NCBI GenBank assembly: GCA_030604885.1
Contig: JAUVUZ010000010.1
Location: 1-64,000, forward strand
Direction: 5' to 3'
DNA: 64,000 nt
From: Alphaproteobacteria bacterium
Lineage (GTDB): Bacteria > Pseudomonadota > Alphaproteobacteria > Rhodospirillales > Rhodospirillaceae
Translations under genes and position numbers: made by a program
Part shown: one piece after another, positions 7,828-15,696 of the stretch
Numbering within the stretch: position 1 is the first letter of the stretch
How the letters are laid out: each line of letters starts with the position of its first letter
The notes under the pieces: generated by a model
Told to the model about the DNA's origin: nothing
The model's database searches: none
Seen by the model: the letters and a program-made list of their open reading frames with translations, nothing else

Positions 7828-8795
7828 CGCGGCGGGTCCCCGATCGCCTCGTGGCCGAGGAAGCTGGCGCGCAGCACCCAGAACGGCAGCAGCGGGTTCT
7901 GGCGCAGGCGGCGCTGGTGGAACCAGAAGCCGTCCAGGCGGCCGCGCGCCTCGCGGGCGAGAACCGGCGGGTCGTCGGGGAAGGGCAGCGGCGGCAGCGG
8001 CGCGATTTCCGGATATTCGGGCAGGCCGCGCGCCTCGCGCACGAAGCGGAACGAGGTGGTGACGCCCTCGGCGAAGCCGCGACGGTAGATGTAGTCGGGG
8101 GTCATGCGGTCGGCCCCCACCCAGTGGCGCACCGCCGCCTCCGGGTTGTAGTAGGCGCGGCCGCCCGCGGCGGCGATCGCCTGGGCGAGGCCGGTCTCGC
8201 CGTCGCCCCGGTATTCGATCAGCTCGGGCGGCATCGAATCCGGGCGGAAGCCGCCGCCCGCCAGCACCGCCTCGCGGCGGACGCCGAAGTTGCAGCCGAA
8301 GATCCACTCGGGCGGCACGTAGCGCGGAATCTCGTCCAGCTCGATCAGGCTGAGGGGACCCAGCAGCCAGCCGGAATCGGTCTGGTGCTTGAGGCCCTCG
8401 ATCCAGTCGGGCGGCGGCGCCGCGTAGTCGGGGCGGCAGGGGCCGCCCGCCAGCGCCACCGAGCGGATCGCGAAGCTGTCGGCCATCGCCGCGAGCCACC
8501 CCGGCTCGGGGACGATGTCGTCGTCGCAGAACACCAGGATTTCGCCCTCGGCGGCGCGCAGACCCGCGTGGCGCCCGGCGTGGAGGCCGGGCACCGGCTC
8601 GGAGACGCAGCGCAGGGCGGCAAACGCCTCCGCCGCGTCGGCCACCACCTTCGGCGTGTCGTCGGTGGAGCCGTTGTCGACGACGATCGCCTCGAAGCGG
8701 TCGGCGGCGCTCAGGCGCTGGTCGCGCAGCCCGGCGAGCATCGCCCGCAGGCGCTCCGCCCGGTTGCGGGTGGGAATGACGACCGAGATGTCCAT
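7824..8795 (-). CDS. Family 2 glycosyltransferase (323 aa)
   Basis: A clear GT-A fold glycosyltransferase. It has MDISVVIPTRNRAERL at the start, AIVVDNGSTDDTP, and LVFCDDDIVPEPGW, which carries the DXD-type metal and nucleotide-binding aspartates. EYRGDGETGLAQAI holds the likely catalytic acidic residues. There are no membrane helices. It is the second gene of the operon, 19 bases after the small helical protein and overlapping the next gene by four bases. It likely adds one sugar to the glycan built by this island. Confidence 0.85.
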   Translation of the reverse strand: MDISVVIPTRNRAERLRAMLAGLRDQRLSAADRFEAIVVDNGSTDDTPKVVADAAEAFAALRCVSEPVPGLHAGRHAGLRAAEGEILVFCDDDIVPEPGWLAAMADSFAIRSVALAGGPCRPDYAAPPPDWIEGLKHQTDSGWLLGPLSLIELDEIPRYVPPEWIFGCNFGVRREAVLAGGGFRPDSMPPELIEYRGDGETGLAQAIAAAGGRAYYNPEAAVRHWVGADRMTPDYIYRRGFAEGVTTSFRFVREARGLPEYPEIAPLPPLPFPDDPPVLAREARGRLDGFWFHQRRLRQNPLLPFWVLRASFLGHEAIGDPPR

Positions 8796-8814
8796 GGCGC
8801 GCCGCCCGTCGCGG

Positions 8815-9102
8815 TCAGCCCTTGCCGAGCAGGAAGTCCACCACCGCCTCGGCCTTTTCCAGCCCCTGGCCTTCCACGTCCATGTTGGCGCGCAGCCAGC
8901 CCTTGGCGGCGTCGCCCTCGACCGGGTAGGTCTTGAGCAGGGTTGCCACCAGGGATTGCAGCGCCAGCACGTTGGCGGCGACGTCGTCGAGGGCGGCGAG
9001 GAAGGTTTCGTTGGCGTCGAGGGATTCCTTGTAGATGCGGTTCACGTCGTCGGAGACCGTCTGCAGCAGGCCCTCGACCTTGCCCATCATTGCGTCGCTC
9101 AT
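8815..9102 (-). CDS. Small all-helical protein heading the glycan operon, function unknown (95 aa)
   Basis: The protein starts MSDAMMGKVEGLLQTVSDDV at an ATG with AGGGG about ten bases upstream; a TTG 21 bases earlier is a weaker start. It has no cysteines, no signal peptide and no membrane segment. It is predicted helical throughout, with a strongly acidic and hydrophobic heptad pattern in the middle (FLAALDDVAANVLALQSLVATL). It is the first gene of the eight-gene operon and diverges from a GT4-like gene. Such a protein could be a chaperone or adaptor for flagellin or for the enzymes. I do not recognise a family. Confidence 0.6.
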   Translation of the reverse strand: MSDAMMGKVEGLLQTVSDDVNRIYKESLDANETFLAALDDVAANVLALQSLVATLLKTYPVEGDAAKGWLRANMDVEGQGLEKAEAVVDFLLGKG

Positions 9103-9194
9103 GTTTCGATAACCCCTGGTCAAAAGTGCGCGGCACCGCCACCATAGAGCACTTTCGGGGCTTGGGGAACTGGCTCTTGGCGGAGGGGCGCGGC

Positions 9195-10376
9195 GTGCAT
9201 CGCAAGTTCGGAATCGGCTGGCAGGTGGGCGGCACCACCGGTTGGGGAGTCTACGGCCTCGCGCTGATGCTGCGCGGCGCGGCGCGGGGGCGGATTCCCG
9301 TTCCGGTGTACATCGCGCCGAGTTTCGCCCCCGACCCGCTGGAGGCGCGGGCGATCGCGCCGCTCGAAAAGCACTGGCGGATCGAGCGGCAGTTCTTCGA
9401 CCTCGCCGACGACCGGGTGGCGGTGGACTACCCGTTCCTGATGGGCCTGGGCAACGACCTGCGCCCGCCCGAGCAGATTTCCGGGATTTCCGGCGCGCCC
9501 GAGATCGGCGTGGCGTTCTTCGAGCACCGCGCCCTGGCGGCCGACGACATCGCCTTCGCCAAGACCCGTTACGCGACGATGGTCGCCGGGTCCACCTGGA
9601 ACGCCGAGGTGCTGGCCGACCACGGTTTCGCCCACGTGGCGTCCTGCCCCCAGGGGGTGGACCTCACCCGTTTCCACCCGGCGCCGCGCACCGGCGGCCT
9701 GGAGGACCGGTTCGTGGTGTTCTCCGGCGGCAAGCTCGAATTCCGCAAGGGGCAGGATATCGCCGTCGAGGCGTTCCGCCGCTTCCACGCCCGGCATCCG
9801 GAGGCGCTGCTGGTGACCGCGTGGCACAACCCGTGGGACGCCTCGGTGGCGAGCCTCGGGCGCTCGCCCCATGGCCTCGGCGCGCCGGTGCGCGGCGCGA
9901 ACGGCGCCTGGGACGTGACCGGCTGGCTCGCGGGCCTCGGCCTGCCGCGCGGCGCGGTGCTCGACCTCGGCGAGGTGGCGCACGCGGCGATGCCGCGCCT
10001 GCTGCGCGCCTGCGACGTGGGGCTGTTCCCCAACCGCTGCGAGGGCGGCACCAATCTGGTGGCGATGGAGTGCATGGCCTGCGGCGTGCCCGCGATCCTC
10101 TCCGCCAACACCGGCCACCGCGACCTGCTGGCGCGGCCCGGCGCCGCCATCGCCCTCGAACGGCAGGCGGCGGTGGCGCCCCTGGCCGGGGACCGCCCGG
10201 GCTTCCTCGCCGACTGGGGGGAGAGCGATCCGGACGAGATCGTCGAGCGCCTGGAGTGGGCGTTCGCCCACCGCGACGCGGCGGCGGCGGTGGGCGCGGC
10301 GGGCGCGGCGTTCATGGCCGAATGGGGCTGGCCCGCGCGGATCGACGCCCTATTCGCCGCCCTGGGCTGGGAGTGA
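9195..10376 (+). CDS. GT4-like glycosyltransferase (393 aa)
   Basis: I chose the GTG start because GGAGG lies eight bases before it and no Met occurs nearby. The N-terminus FGIGWQVGGTTGWGVYG is a typical GT-B nucleotide-free domain start. The second half has VVFSGGKLEFRKGQDIAVEAF, the donor-domain start of GT4 enzymes. It also has the E-x7-E region CEGGTNLVAMECMACGVPAI, with the glutamates that hold the donor. It runs divergently from the eight-gene operon, 92 bases apart. Its 3' end overlaps the convergent TPR gene by 27 bases. Confidence 0.82.
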   Translation: MHRKFGIGWQVGGTTGWGVYGLALMLRGAARGRIPVPVYIAPSFAPDPLEARAIAPLEKHWRIERQFFDLADDRVAVDYPFLMGLGNDLRPPEQISGISGAPEIGVAFFEHRALAADDIAFAKTRYATMVAGSTWNAEVLADHGFAHVASCPQGVDLTRFHPAPRTGGLEDRFVVFSGGKLEFRKGQDIAVEAFRRFHARHPEALLVTAWHNPWDASVASLGRSPHGLGAPVRGANGAWDVTGWLAGLGLPRGAVLDLGEVAHAAMPRLLRACDVGLFPNRCEGGTNLVAMECMACGVPAILSANTGHRDLLARPGAAIALERQAAVAPLAGDRPGFLADWGESDPDEIVERLEWAFAHRDAAAAVGAAGAAFMAEWGWPARIDALFAALGWE

Positions 10377-11738
10377 CGCCAGCGCGGCGGCGACCTCCCG
10401 CACCACCGGCCCCCAGTCGCCCAGGCGGCGCTGGCGGAACAGCCGCGCCGAGGCGTACCACGGCGTGGTCGCGCCGCGCTGGCCCCAGCGCCAGTCCGGC
10501 TCGGCGGCGAGCAGCAGCCAGGTCGGCACGCCGAGGGTGGCGGCGAGGTGGGCGACGGCGGTGTCCACCGCGATCACCAGATCCAGCCCCGCCGCCACCC
10601 GCGCGGTGGCGGCGAAATCCGGCAGCGGCGGCGCGGGCGGCGCGCCCGGCGCCTCCGCCCCCACTTGCAGGCTCACCCAGTCGAGATCCGGACGCGACGC
10701 CACCAGCGGCGCGAGGTCGCACCAGCGCATCGAGCGCCAGCGGTCGTTGTCGTGGTGGGGGTTGCCCGCCCACGCCACGCCGACGCGCCGCCCGCGCGCC
10801 GGGCGCTCCGCCCGCAGCGCCGCGAGGGCGGCGGCGAATCCCGGCGCGGCGGCGATTTCCGGCACGACGCGCGGGTTGGGCACGCCCAGGCGGTGCGGCA
10901 GGCTGAACAGCGGCGCCCACGCCTCGGCCGCGCCCGGTTCGGAGAGGTCGCGCACCTCCACCTGGGGCAGCAGCGCCCGCGCCAGCCCCACCAGCGCGCC
11001 GTGGACCGCCAGCACCGGGCGGCAGCCCCGCGCCAGCAGCTCCGGCAGGTAGCGCAGGCACTGGATCGCGTCGCCGTGGCCCTGCTCGGCCACCGCCAGC
11101 AGGGTGGCGGGCGGCGGGCCGCCCCGCCACTCGGGCAGCGCCGGGATCACCGGCGGCCCCATGCCCGCGGCGCGGCGGTGCTCCCACGCGGCGAAGCCCT
11201 CGGCCCAGCGGCCCATCAGGAACAGCACGTGGGCGCGGTTCCAATGGGCGAGGTGGTCGTCCGGGTCGGCGACGAGGGCGCGGCGGTAGCAGGCGTCCGC
11301 CTCCTCCAGGCGGCCGAGGCGGCGCAGCGCCCGGCCGAGGTTGACGAGGGCGCCCCGGGTCGGCGGCTCGGCCTCGGTGAGCGGCGCGTAGACCGCCACC
11401 GCGTCCTCGGCGGCGCCGATGCGGAACAGCAGGTTGCCGAGGTTGAAGCGCCCCTCGGCGTGGTCCGGGTGGGCGTCGAGCAGGCGCAGGAAGGCGCGCG
11501 CCGCGCCCGCGTCGTCGCCGAGTTGGACGAGGGCGCAGCCGAGGTCGTAGAGCGCGCCGGGGTGCTGGGCGTCGAGCCGCAGCGCCGCGCGCCAGGTGGC
11601 CGCCGCCTCGGCGGTGCGGCCGGAGAGGGCCTGGGCGACGCCGAGGCGGTAGGCGGCCTCCGGATCGCTGGCGACCTCCGGCGCGGCGGCGAGCAGCAGG
11701 GCGGCGCGCTCCAGCTCGCCCGCCCGCAACGCCGCCAC
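10350..11738 (-). CDS. TPR protein with GT9-like (heptosyltransferase-fold) C-terminal domain; 5' end possibly frameshifted
   Basis: Residues about 1-190 hold five or six TPR units (AAYRLGVAQALSGRTAEAAATW, cut here by design, then LYDLGCALVQLGD, FNLGNLLFRIG, NLGRALRRLGRLEEAD). The C-terminal half ends in DLVIAVDTAVAHLAATLG and EPDWRWG, marks of ADP-heptose:LPS heptosyltransferase-like GT9 folds. The start is uncertain. In this frame a GTG at 11738 is the first good start. However, a GTG at 11788 overlaps the stop of the OGT gene (GTGA) in another frame and encodes MSDWTPGDGASAALTAG. That peptide would run into this protein if the GGGG run near 11739-11743 had one more G. The gene partners the upstream OGT gene. 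Confidence 0.75.
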   Translation of the reverse strand: MAALRAGELERAALLLAAAPEVASDPEAAYRLGVAQALSGRTAEAAATWRAALRLDAQHPGALYDLGCALVQLGDDAGAARAFLRLLDAHPDHAEGRFNLGNLLFRIGAAEDAVAVYAPLTEAEPPTRGALVNLGRALRRLGRLEEADACYRRALVADPDDHLAHWNRAHVLFLMGRWAEGFAAWEHRRAAGMGPPVIPALPEWRGGPPPATLLAVAEQGHGDAIQCLRYLPELLARGCRPVLAVHGALVGLARALLPQVEVRDLSEPGAAEAWAPLFSLPHRLGVPNPRVVPEIAAAPGFAAALAALRAERPARGRRVGVAWAGNPHHDNDRWRSMRWCDLAPLVASRPDLDWVSLQVGAEAPGAPPAPPLPDFAATARVAAGLDLVIAVDTAVAHLAATLGVPTWLLLAAEPDWRWGQRGATTPWYASARLFRQRRLGDWGPVVREVAAALASLPAQGGE

Positions 11739-11784
11739 CCCGCCGTCAGCGCGGCGGAGGCGCCGTCGCCGGGGGTCCAGTCGC

Positions 11785-13662
11785 TCACGACGCGCGCCCG
11801 GCCGCCGCCAGCAGGCGGGCGAGGTTGGCGGCGAAGCGGCGGCCGTCGCACAGCGGCGAGGCCGCCATCCGCGCGCGCCGGGCGGCGCGGTCGGCGTCGC
11901 GCATCGGCGGCGAGTTGGCCCACGCCACCGCGGTGCGCACGTAGTCGGCGACGCCCGAGGCCAGTTCGCCGCCGAACCCGGCGAAGGTGATGTGGCTGGC
12001 GGCGTGGCGGCTGGCGAAGGTGGCGCCCGGCGTCGCCACCACCGGAATCCCCATCCACAGGGCTTCGAGGGTGGTGAGGCCGCCCGCGTAGGGGAAGGCG
12101 TCGAGGGCGAAGTCGCAGTCGTTGTAGAGCGCCAGCAGCTCGGCGTGGGGCAGGGCGCCGCGCACGTCGAGGCGCTCGGCGGCGATGCCGTGGGCCTGGA
12201 AGGTGCGGGCGAGGTAATCCTGCGCCGGGGCTTCGTCGAAGCCGCGGAACACCAGCCGCAGGCGGCTCTCCGGCACCGCCGCGAGAATTTTCGCCCACGC
12301 CGCGATCAGGTCCGGGTTGACCTTCGCCGGGTTGTGGAACGCGGCGAAGCTGACGTGGCCGTTGCGCCGCCACGCGCCCCCCTGCGGCGCGGGCGCGTAG
12401 GCGGGCGGGGCGTAGCAGACGTAGCCCTCGGGCATCCGCCACACCTCTTCCACATGGGCGGCGTCCTCGACCGCGGGCACGTGGACGCGGTCGGCGATCA
12501 GGCCGTCGATCTGCCGCAGCCCGGTGGTGCCGACGTAGCCCATCCAGGTGGCCTGCAACGCCGCCGGGCGCAGCGCGAACACGCCCAGGCGGTTGCGCCC
12601 GGTGTGGCCGCCCAGGTCGATCAGCACGTCGGGCGCGTCGCGGCGGATCAGCCGCGCCAGCGCCCCGTCGTCGAGGTTGCCGATGTCGCGCCACTGGGCC
12701 GCGCGGCGGCGCATCTCCTGGGTGAGGTCGTCGTCGCGCGGGTTGCTGGAGTAGACCGTCACGTCCAGCCCCGCCTCGCGGGCGTGGGGCAGCCACCCGG
12801 CGCAGAAATATCCCACCGGGTGGCGGCGCAGGTCCTCCGACACCAGCCCCACGGTCAGGCGCTCGCGCGGCGGCGGCGCGGGCGGGCGCGGCGGGTCGGC
12901 GGGATAGTGGCGCGCCGCCCAGGCGACGTGCGCGGCGCGCAGCGAGGCGGCGGTCTGGCCGGGGATGTAGTGCAGGGTCTGCAACAGGTTGCTGTGGGCG
13001 TTGCGGTAGCCCGGGTCGAGGGTGAGGGCCGCCTCGTAGGCCTTGATCGCCTCCGCCGGGCGGCACAGGTCGGAGAGCACGTTGCCGAGGTTGCACCACG
13101 CCTCCTTGTGCTCCGGCGCCGCCTCCACCGCGGTGCGGTAGGCGGCGAGGGCGGGGCCGAGGCGGCGGCGGCGGTGCAGCGCCGCGCCGAGGGAGAACGC
13201 CACCCCGGCGCGCGACGGGTGGCCCGCCGGAATCGCCGCCAGGGCGACGGCGTAGCGGTCGGCGGCGATTGCGTCGTCGCCCGCGCGGGCGGCGGCGCGC
13301 GCCACCTCCCACGCGATTTCCGGGTCGTCGGGCCAGGTGCGCTCGGCCGCCAGCGCCCGCTCCAGCGCGGCGGCGCGGTGGCCCGCCGCCAGCAGGGCGT
13401 CGATCAGGTCGCGGGTGGCGGCGCGGGCCTCCCGCGAATCGTCGGCGCCGAAGCGCTCCATCGCCTCCTTCAGCAGTTCGAGCGCGGCCTCCGCCTCGCC
13501 CCGGCCGCGCGCCAGCAGGGCCAGGTGGTGGCGGAACACCGGCGCGTCGGGGGCGATCGCCAGCCCGAGTCGGCAGAAGGTTTCGGCGGCGTCCGGCCGG
13601 TCGCCGCGAAGCGCGGCGAGGCTGAGGTCGGCGATCCGTCGGGCGAGGTCAGGGGAACTCAT
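11785..13662 (-). CDS. TPR/O-GlcNAc transferase-like glycosyltransferase, GT41 (625 aa)
   Basis: TPR units fill about residues 1-245 (AWCNLGNVLSDLCRPAEAI is the clearest). The GT41 catalytic region spans about 265-620. It contains GGHTGRNRLGVF (about 351-362) with the conserved histidine, FHNPAKVNPD with the catalytic lysine near 447, and LDAFPYAGGLTTLEALWMG near 520-537, which binds the donor. Bacterial OGT homologs of this kind O-glycosylate Ser or Thr of proteins in the cytoplasm, and some are known to act on flagellin. The gene diverges from flagellin across 256 bases. It is translationally coupled to the TPR/GT9 gene downstream. Confidence 0.9.
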   Translation of the reverse strand: MSSPDLARRIADLSLAALRGDRPDAAETFCRLGLAIAPDAPVFRHHLALLARGRGEAEAALELLKEAMERFGADDSREARAATRDLIDALLAAGHRAAALERALAAERTWPDDPEIAWEVARAAARAGDDAIAADRYAVALAAIPAGHPSRAGVAFSLGAALHRRRRLGPALAAYRTAVEAAPEHKEAWCNLGNVLSDLCRPAEAIKAYEAALTLDPGYRNAHSNLLQTLHYIPGQTAASLRAAHVAWAARHYPADPPRPPAPPPRERLTVGLVSEDLRRHPVGYFCAGWLPHAREAGLDVTVYSSNPRDDDLTQEMRRRAAQWRDIGNLDDGALARLIRRDAPDVLIDLGGHTGRNRLGVFALRPAALQATWMGYVGTTGLRQIDGLIADRVHVPAVEDAAHVEEVWRMPEGYVCYAPPAYAPAPQGGAWRRNGHVSFAAFHNPAKVNPDLIAAWAKILAAVPESRLRLVFRGFDEAPAQDYLARTFQAHGIAAERLDVRGALPHAELLALYNDCDFALDAFPYAGGLTTLEALWMGIPVVATPGATFASRHAASHITFAGFGGELASGVADYVRTAVAWANSPPMRDADRAARRARMAASPLCDGRRFAANLARLLAAAGRAS

Positions 13663-13844
13663 GGGGGCACCGGATGAATGGTCGCGACCGCGAGGATGCC
13701 CAGTCCGGCCGGGCGCGTCAAATCCTCACTCCCGGCGCGGCGCGTTAGGAGTTTGGTAACCCCCGCGTGGTATCCCTGCGCCATTCGCATAGGGTGCGCG
13801 ACGAGACTTGATTCGGTCTGAAAATGTCGCCATCATCCGAAGCG

Positions 13845-13886
13845 ATCGGCAAGGTGGATCGAGAATCGATCTTTCCGCCGATTTTT
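13845..13886 (+). promoter_or_regulatory. Two-part stem-loop plus T run in the flagellin leader
   Basis: Outer arms ATCGGC (13845-13850) and GCCGAT (13877-13882) enclose inner arms GATCGA (13857-13862) and TCGATC (13866-13871) around a GAA loop. Five T follow at once. The structure lies about 35 bases before the flagellin start, between the promoter region and the ribosome site AGGAG. It could be an attenuator, a target for FlbT in the mRNA leader, or part of the promoter, since GCCGAT is also the core of sigma-28 -10 boxes although no matching -35 is seen. Confidence 0.45.
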
Positions 13887-13918
13887 GTCCCGGCCCGCCT
13901 AGAACAGGAGCAAGAGCC

Positions 13919-14785
13919 ATGGCCAGTGATATCTCCCTTTCGTCCGCGACGCGTTCCAACCTGCTGTCGCTGCAGCGCACCACCGATCTGATCGGGCGCA
14001 CCCAGGACCGCCTCTCCACCGGTAAGAAGGTCAACAGCGCCATCGACGACGCGCTGTCGTTCTTCACCGCTCGCGGCCTGTCGGACCGCGCGTCCGACCT
14101 CACGACCATCAAGTCCAACATCGAGAACGGCATTTCCGTCCTCACCCAGACCACCGACGCGCTGACCAGCGTCGAGGACGTGCTGAAGCAGATGAAGGCG
14201 GTCGCCAGCTCGGCCCGCGCCACCGCGGCCACCGACACCGAGACCCGCCAGACCCTCGCCAAGCAGTACGAGACCCTGCGCTCGCAGATCGACAGCCTCG
14301 TCGCCGACTCGAGCTTCAACGGCGTGAACCTGCTCAAGGGCCCGGCCCAGGGCACGGAAGAGACCCTCACCGTGAAGTTCTCGGAGCAGGACAAGGCCAC
14401 CTCCGACGAGCGTCGTCTCGAGATCGTCGGCAAGGCCTCCGACTCCACCAGCATGAGCGTCAGCTCGGTCGCCTCCACCGACTGGAACGCCACCACCGGC
14501 GTGGTCACCACCATCGACGCCGAAATCGACAAGATCGACTCGGCGCTCAAGACCGTGCGCTCGCGCGCCCAGGAATACGGCGTCAACGCCTCGATGCTGC
14601 AGATCCGCAACGAGTTCACGTCGAACCTCATCAACACCCTGGAATCCGGCGCGGCCAACCTGGTCAACGCCGACCTCAACCAGGAATCGGCGAACATGCT
14701 CTCGCTGCAGACCCGCCAGCAGCTCGGCTCGATCGCGCTGTCGATCGCGCAGCAGTCCGAGCAGTCGATCCTGCGTCTGTTCTAA
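13919..14785 (+). CDS. Flagellin (288 aa)
   Basis: This is the filament subunit, secreted through the flagellar export channel. The N-terminal D0/D1 part has DISLSSATRSNLLSLQRTT and TQDRLSTGKKVNSAIDD. The C-terminal part ends NMLSLQTRQQLGSIALSIA then QSILRLF, the usual hydrophobic helical end. The central region (about 150-195) is short and rich in Ser and Thr, giving many possible O-glycosylation sites. The ATG is preceded by AGGAG. An in-frame upstream ATG at 13808 has no ribosome site and adds a non-flagellin peptide. Two OGT-like genes flank this locus on opposite strands, and flbT-flaF follow. Confidence 0.95.
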   Translation: MASDISLSSATRSNLLSLQRTTDLIGRTQDRLSTGKKVNSAIDDALSFFTARGLSDRASDLTTIKSNIENGISVLTQTTDALTSVEDVLKQMKAVASSARATAATDTETRQTLAKQYETLRSQIDSLVADSSFNGVNLLKGPAQGTEETLTVKFSEQDKATSDERRLEIVGKASDSTSMSVSSVASTDWNATTGVVTTIDAEIDKIDSALKTVRSRAQEYGVNASMLQIRNEFTSNLINTLESGAANLVNADLNQESANMLSLQTRQQLGSIALSIAQQSEQSILRLF

Positions 14786-14807
14786 GCCTTCGCAGGGTTC
14801 CGATGGT

Positions 14808-14844
14808 GAAGGGCGGCGGGCGTCAAGCCCGCCGCCTTCGTTTT
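14808..14844 (+). terminator. Rho-independent terminator after flagellin
   Basis: A 10-bp GC stem (GGCGGCGGGC / GCCCGCCGCC), extended by GAAG/CTTC with one bulged G and closing a 5-base loop, is followed by TTCGTTTT. It lies 23 bases after the flagellin stop codon, so flagellin is largely transcribed alone and flbT needs its own promoter or readthrough. Confidence 0.8.
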
Positions 14845-14910
14845 AGGCGTAGGCACGGGGGCGGCGGTTGCGCATAATGCCCGCCGCGATGTCCGCGATG
14901 GAAAGACCCG

Positions 14911-15306
14911 ATGCCCTTAAAGCTCACTCTCAGACGCAACGAGAAGATCCTGATCGGCAACGCCGTTTTGCAGAACGGCGACGCCAAGTCGGAGTTCGTG
15001 GTCCTCAACCATGTTCCGGTCCTGCGGGAAAAGGACATGATGAGCGAGGAACAGGCCGACACGGTGGCCAAGAAGATCTACCACACGATTCTCAACATGT
15101 ACGTTTCGCCCGAGCAGGAGCGAAGTTTCCATAATTTTTACTTTTTGCTGTTAAAGCAGATGCTGGTGATGCCGCTGGGCGACGAGGGACTCGATCTGAT
15201 GATGGAGACTTCCGAGCACATCATTGCGGGCGATCACTATAAAGCTTTAAAATCGTGCAAGAAGTTGATCGATCACGAGGCGGAGGTTCTGTCCCATGGT
15301 GCATGA
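14911..15306 (+). CDS. flbT: Flagellin mRNA regulator FlbT (131 aa)
   Basis: FlbT is an alphaproteobacterial protein that binds the flagellin mRNA leader and reduces its stability or translation. The sequence has the family start PLKLTLRRNEKILIGNAVLQ, the NHVPVLREKDMM segment and the C-terminal LKSCKKLIDHE. Its length is usual. It overlaps flaF by 11 bases, so the two are coupled. Its likely RNA target, the flagellin leader, is 1 kb upstream. Confidence 0.93.
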   Translation: MPLKLTLRRNEKILIGNAVLQNGDAKSEFVVLNHVPVLREKDMMSEEQADTVAKKIYHTILNMYVSPEQERSFHNFYFLLLKQMLVMPLGDEGLDLMMETSEHIIAGDHYKALKSCKKLIDHEAEVLSHGA

Positions 15307-15679
15307 GCAATTGAATGCCTACCAGCGAGTCCAGCAGGCGAACCTGTCGGGCCGCGAACTGGAGGCGATGGCCTTCACCCGGGCGGCGTTGAAGCTCGAG
15401 GACGCCAAGGCGCTGGCCGACCAGCCCGCCGAGTTCGCCAAGGCGGTGCGCTTCAACCACCTGCTGTGGACGATCATCCAGGCCGACATCGTCGAGCCGC
15501 AGAACCAGCTGCCGCCGGAGCTGAAGGCGAACATCATGTCGCTCAGCATCTTCGTCGACAAGCAGACCTCCAAGGTTCTGCGCACCCGCGACGCGGCGGA
15601 TCTCGACACCCTGATCAACATCAACCGCAACCTCGCCGCGGGGCTGCGCACCACCACCGACTCCGCCGCCGTCGGCTGA
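15296..15679 (+). CDS. flaF: Flagellar biosynthesis regulator FlaF (127 aa)
   Basis: FlaF works opposite FlbT and is needed for flagellin synthesis or secretion in alphaproteobacteria. Motifs seen are LNAYQRVQQANLSGRELEAMA, FTRAALKLEDA and RFNHLLWTIIQADI followed by LPPELKANIMSLSIFVDK. It overlaps flbT and is followed 17 bases later by the second OGT gene, so flbT-flaF-OGT-GT9 look like one operon. A shorter FlaF-like gene is at 26562-26906. Confidence 0.92.
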   Translation: MVHEQLNAYQRVQQANLSGRELEAMAFTRAALKLEDAKALADQPAEFAKAVRFNHLLWTIIQADIVEPQNQLPPELKANIMSLSIFVDKQTSKVLRTRDAADLDTLININRNLAAGLRTTTDSAAVG

Positions 15680-15696
15680 GCGCACGGGGGCCGCAG

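Noticed and set aside
13663..13918. A sigma-54 or sigma-28 promoter for flagellin
   Set aside because: No GG-N10-GC site with a good -24 element was found. GCCGAT at 13877 looks like a sigma-28 -10 core, but no TAAA lies 15 bases upstream.
13808..13918. Upstream in-frame ATG extension of flagellin
   Set aside because: No ribosome site is present, the added peptide is unlike flagellin, and it would cover the leader stem-loop. The ATG at 13919 has AGGAG and the normal N-terminus.
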